64,000 nucleotides of DNA from Pedobacter punctiformis. Lineage in GTDB: Bacteria > Bacteroidota > Bacteroidia > Sphingobacteriales > Sphingobacteriaceae. A program made the position numbers and the translations under genes. Positions 62,947 to 64,000 of this stretch are shown here, piece after piece; within the stretch, counting starts at the first letter, position 1, and each line of letters starts with the position of its first letter. The notes under the pieces were generated by a model. It was given only the letters and a program-made list of their open reading frames with translations. It was not told the origin of the DNA and ran no database searches. The DNA lies in NCBI RefSeq assembly GCF_027213715.1, contig NZ_JAPWGM010000006.1:124001-188000 (forward strand), given 5' to 3'.

Positions 62947-63393
62947 TACTCTTTTTAAGTCTAATTTGGAGACCAAATTTAAGTTATTAACACTCGTTTT
63001 GGTTTCCTAAACCCTTAAAAAGAAATGATTAGCTTTTTTTTCCATCGAAAATGATATTTATCTGATCGTTTTCTCCACCAAATCAAACCCAGTGTTAACA
63101 ACTTTGATTAACAAAAAAGGGCTCACTTCTATATATTTGTTTAACAAAGTTCTTTAAGTTCTTGCGTTTGAAAACAAATATAAAAGCTTAGTTTTTAGTA
63201 ATTTAAAAAGCGGATCTCCTGATTTAAAAATTAAATTTCCTTAACTAAAAACCAAGTTGTTTGCCAAAAGCCGGGCTTAGCACTTTCACAAAAGAGTTTT
63301 GATACAAGACCAAACAATCATCATATAAAATTGATGGCTGCGGTGCTTTGTCTGCTCTGATTAAATGGATTAAAAGATTAAAAATATCAGCGT
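62947..63393 (+). other. Long intergenic region upstream of nrdB
   Basis: These 447 bp contain no convincing gene. A 7-bp-arm palindrome AATTTGG-AGA-CCAAATT lies at 62963-62979. TATATTTG at 63132-63139 matches the -7 element, with TTTG at 63103-63106 slightly too far upstream for a standard -33. If that promoter serves nrdB, the mRNA leader is about 250 nt, long enough to hold regulation. Confidence 0.5.
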
Positions 63394-64000
63394 ATGGAAC
63401 AGGATGAATTACTATTAAGAGAAAACAAAGACCGATTTGTGCTTTTACCAATTAAGTATCCGGCAATCTGGGAGATGTATAAAAAAACCGAAGCCAGTTT
63501 CTGGACTGCAGAGGAAATCGATCTTTCTGACGACCAAAAGCACTGGGATAATTTGAATGACGGTGAAAGACATTTTATCTCTCATATTTTGGCTTTCTTT
63601 TCTGCCAGTGATGGTATAGTAAATGAAAACCTGGCTGTAAACTTTATGAGTGAAGTTCAGTTACCTGAAGCCCGTTGTTTTTATGGTTTCCAGATTATGA
63701 TGGAAAATATCCATGCCGAAACATACGCTTTATTAATTGATACTTATATTAAAGATCCGGAAGAAAAAGACCGTTTGTTTCATGCTATCGATACTGTTCC
63801 GGCTGTAAAAAGAAAAGCAGAATGGGCGCTTCGCTGGATTGAAAACGGAAATTTTGCAGAACGTTTAGTTGCTTTTGCTGCAGTAGAAGGTATTTTCTTT
63901 AGTGGTAGTTTCTGTTCTATTTTCTGGTTAAAAAAACGTGGTTTAATGCCAGGTTTAACGTTCAGTAACGAACTGATCTCAAGAGATGAGGGTTCTCACT
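63394..64000 (+). CDS. nrdB: Class Ia ribonucleotide reductase subunit beta (3' end outside window)
   Basis: The frame is open from ATG 63394 to the window end (202 residues). It resembles the eukaryotic/Bacteroidota type: '[13 protein letters not shown]'-like stretch, '[19 protein letters not shown]', '[20 protein letters not shown]', '[20 protein letters not shown]'. All di-iron ligands expected from mouse R2 are visible: Asp43, Glu104, His107, Glu165, Glu199 and His202, plus the radical Tyr111. The protein makes the tyrosyl radical used by NrdA to reduce ribonucleotides. About 120 C-terminal residues, including the NrdA-binding tail, are beyond the window; nrdA probably follows. Confidence 0.96.
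   Translation, partial: MEQDELLLRENKDRFVLLPIKYPAIWEMYKKTEASFWTAEEIDLSDDQKHWDNLNDGERHFISHILAFFSASDGIVNENLAVNFMSEVQLPEARCFYGFQIMMENIHAETYALLIDTYIKDPEEKDRLFHAIDTVPAVKRKAEWALRWIENGNFAERLVAFAAVEGIFFSGSFCSIFWLKKRGLMPGLTFSNELISRDEGSH

Noticed and set aside
63125..63145. NrdR box upstream of nrdB
   Set aside because: The sequence around TATATATTTG shares only the central AT core with the NrdR consensus and is better read as a promoter -7 element.
63245..63451. Minus-strand 68-codon frame overlapping the nrdB start
   Set aside because: It overlaps the conserved nrdB N-terminus and has no recognizable features.
1..64000. CRISPR arrays, rRNA operons, insertion sequences
   Set aside because: No regularly spaced repeats, rRNA sequence or transposase-like protein was seen on either strand.

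Overview
The window is bacterial chromosome from the phylum Bacteroidota, most likely family Sphingobacteriaceae and close to Pedobacter. The signs are paired SusC/SusD genes, lipoproteins ending their signals in Cys-Lys-Lys-Asp/Glu, promoters of the TAnnTTTG type, DUF4293 and DUF5683 proteins, a bacillithiol enzyme (BshC), a eukaryote-like class Ia ribonucleotide reductase small subunit, and AT-rich, densely packed coding DNA. No rRNA, CRISPR array, transposase or phage gene was seen.

Positions 1-9.6 kb hold the 3' part of a polysaccharide utilization locus (PUL) for a uronic-acid-containing glycan: SusC (cut by the window edge), SusD, a heparinase II/III-type lyase, a GH88 unsaturated glucuronyl hydrolase, a DUF2264/GH154 enzyme, then KduI and KduD. 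Together they would bind the glycan, cleave it to 4,5-unsaturated uronides, release the unsaturated uronate and isomerize and reduce it toward the KDG route. A decayed GH29 alpha-L-fucosidase remnant sits between the lyase and GH88, so the ancestral locus probably dealt with a fucosylated substrate.

From 9.6-12.8 kb are housekeeping genes (beta-carbonic anhydrase, Crp/Fnr regulator, HAD hydrolase, CAT-like acyltransferase) and tRNA-Ala(GGC). Directly after the tRNA, 13.1-16.8 kb is a visibly AT-rich accessory island. It holds a lipoprotein with an HExxH metallopeptidase motif, a small secreted partner, a decayed second copy of both (keeping only the C-terminal tail of the first), a third small secreted protein and a frameshifted small gene. 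This layout resembles toxin/partner arrays and is the best candidate here for an undescribed system.

From 16.8-31 kb come a cupin isomerase, a fatty acid desaturase, a TonB-linked beta-barrel protein, an oligopeptide-binding lipoprotein divergent from a signal-less BtuF-like protein, an FMN reductase, and the cell-cycle/envelope group parA-parB-DUF5683-dapB-lepB-lepB with tandem signal peptidase genes. A second PUL (31-41.5 kb) has a ROK regulator, SusC, SusD, a GH29 fucosidase and a GH3 glucosidase with an inserted PA14 domain. It is followed on the minus strand by an Ldh-family dehydrogenase, bshC and another GH29 fucosidase, the last divergent from a SusD-less TonB receptor (46.5-49.2 kb).

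The rest (49.3-64 kb) is mainly core: bestrophin-like channel, zinc-ribbon membrane protein, DEAD-box helicase with an RG-rich tail, DUF4293, truA, an MsbA-like ABC exporter, isoaspartyl peptidase, a dicarboxylate/amino-acid symporter, rlmF, sucD, a GxxExxY protein in an inverted-repeat-flanked cassette, a lipoprotein MsrB, an RlpA-like protein, and the start of nrdB, cut by the window end just after its last iron ligand.
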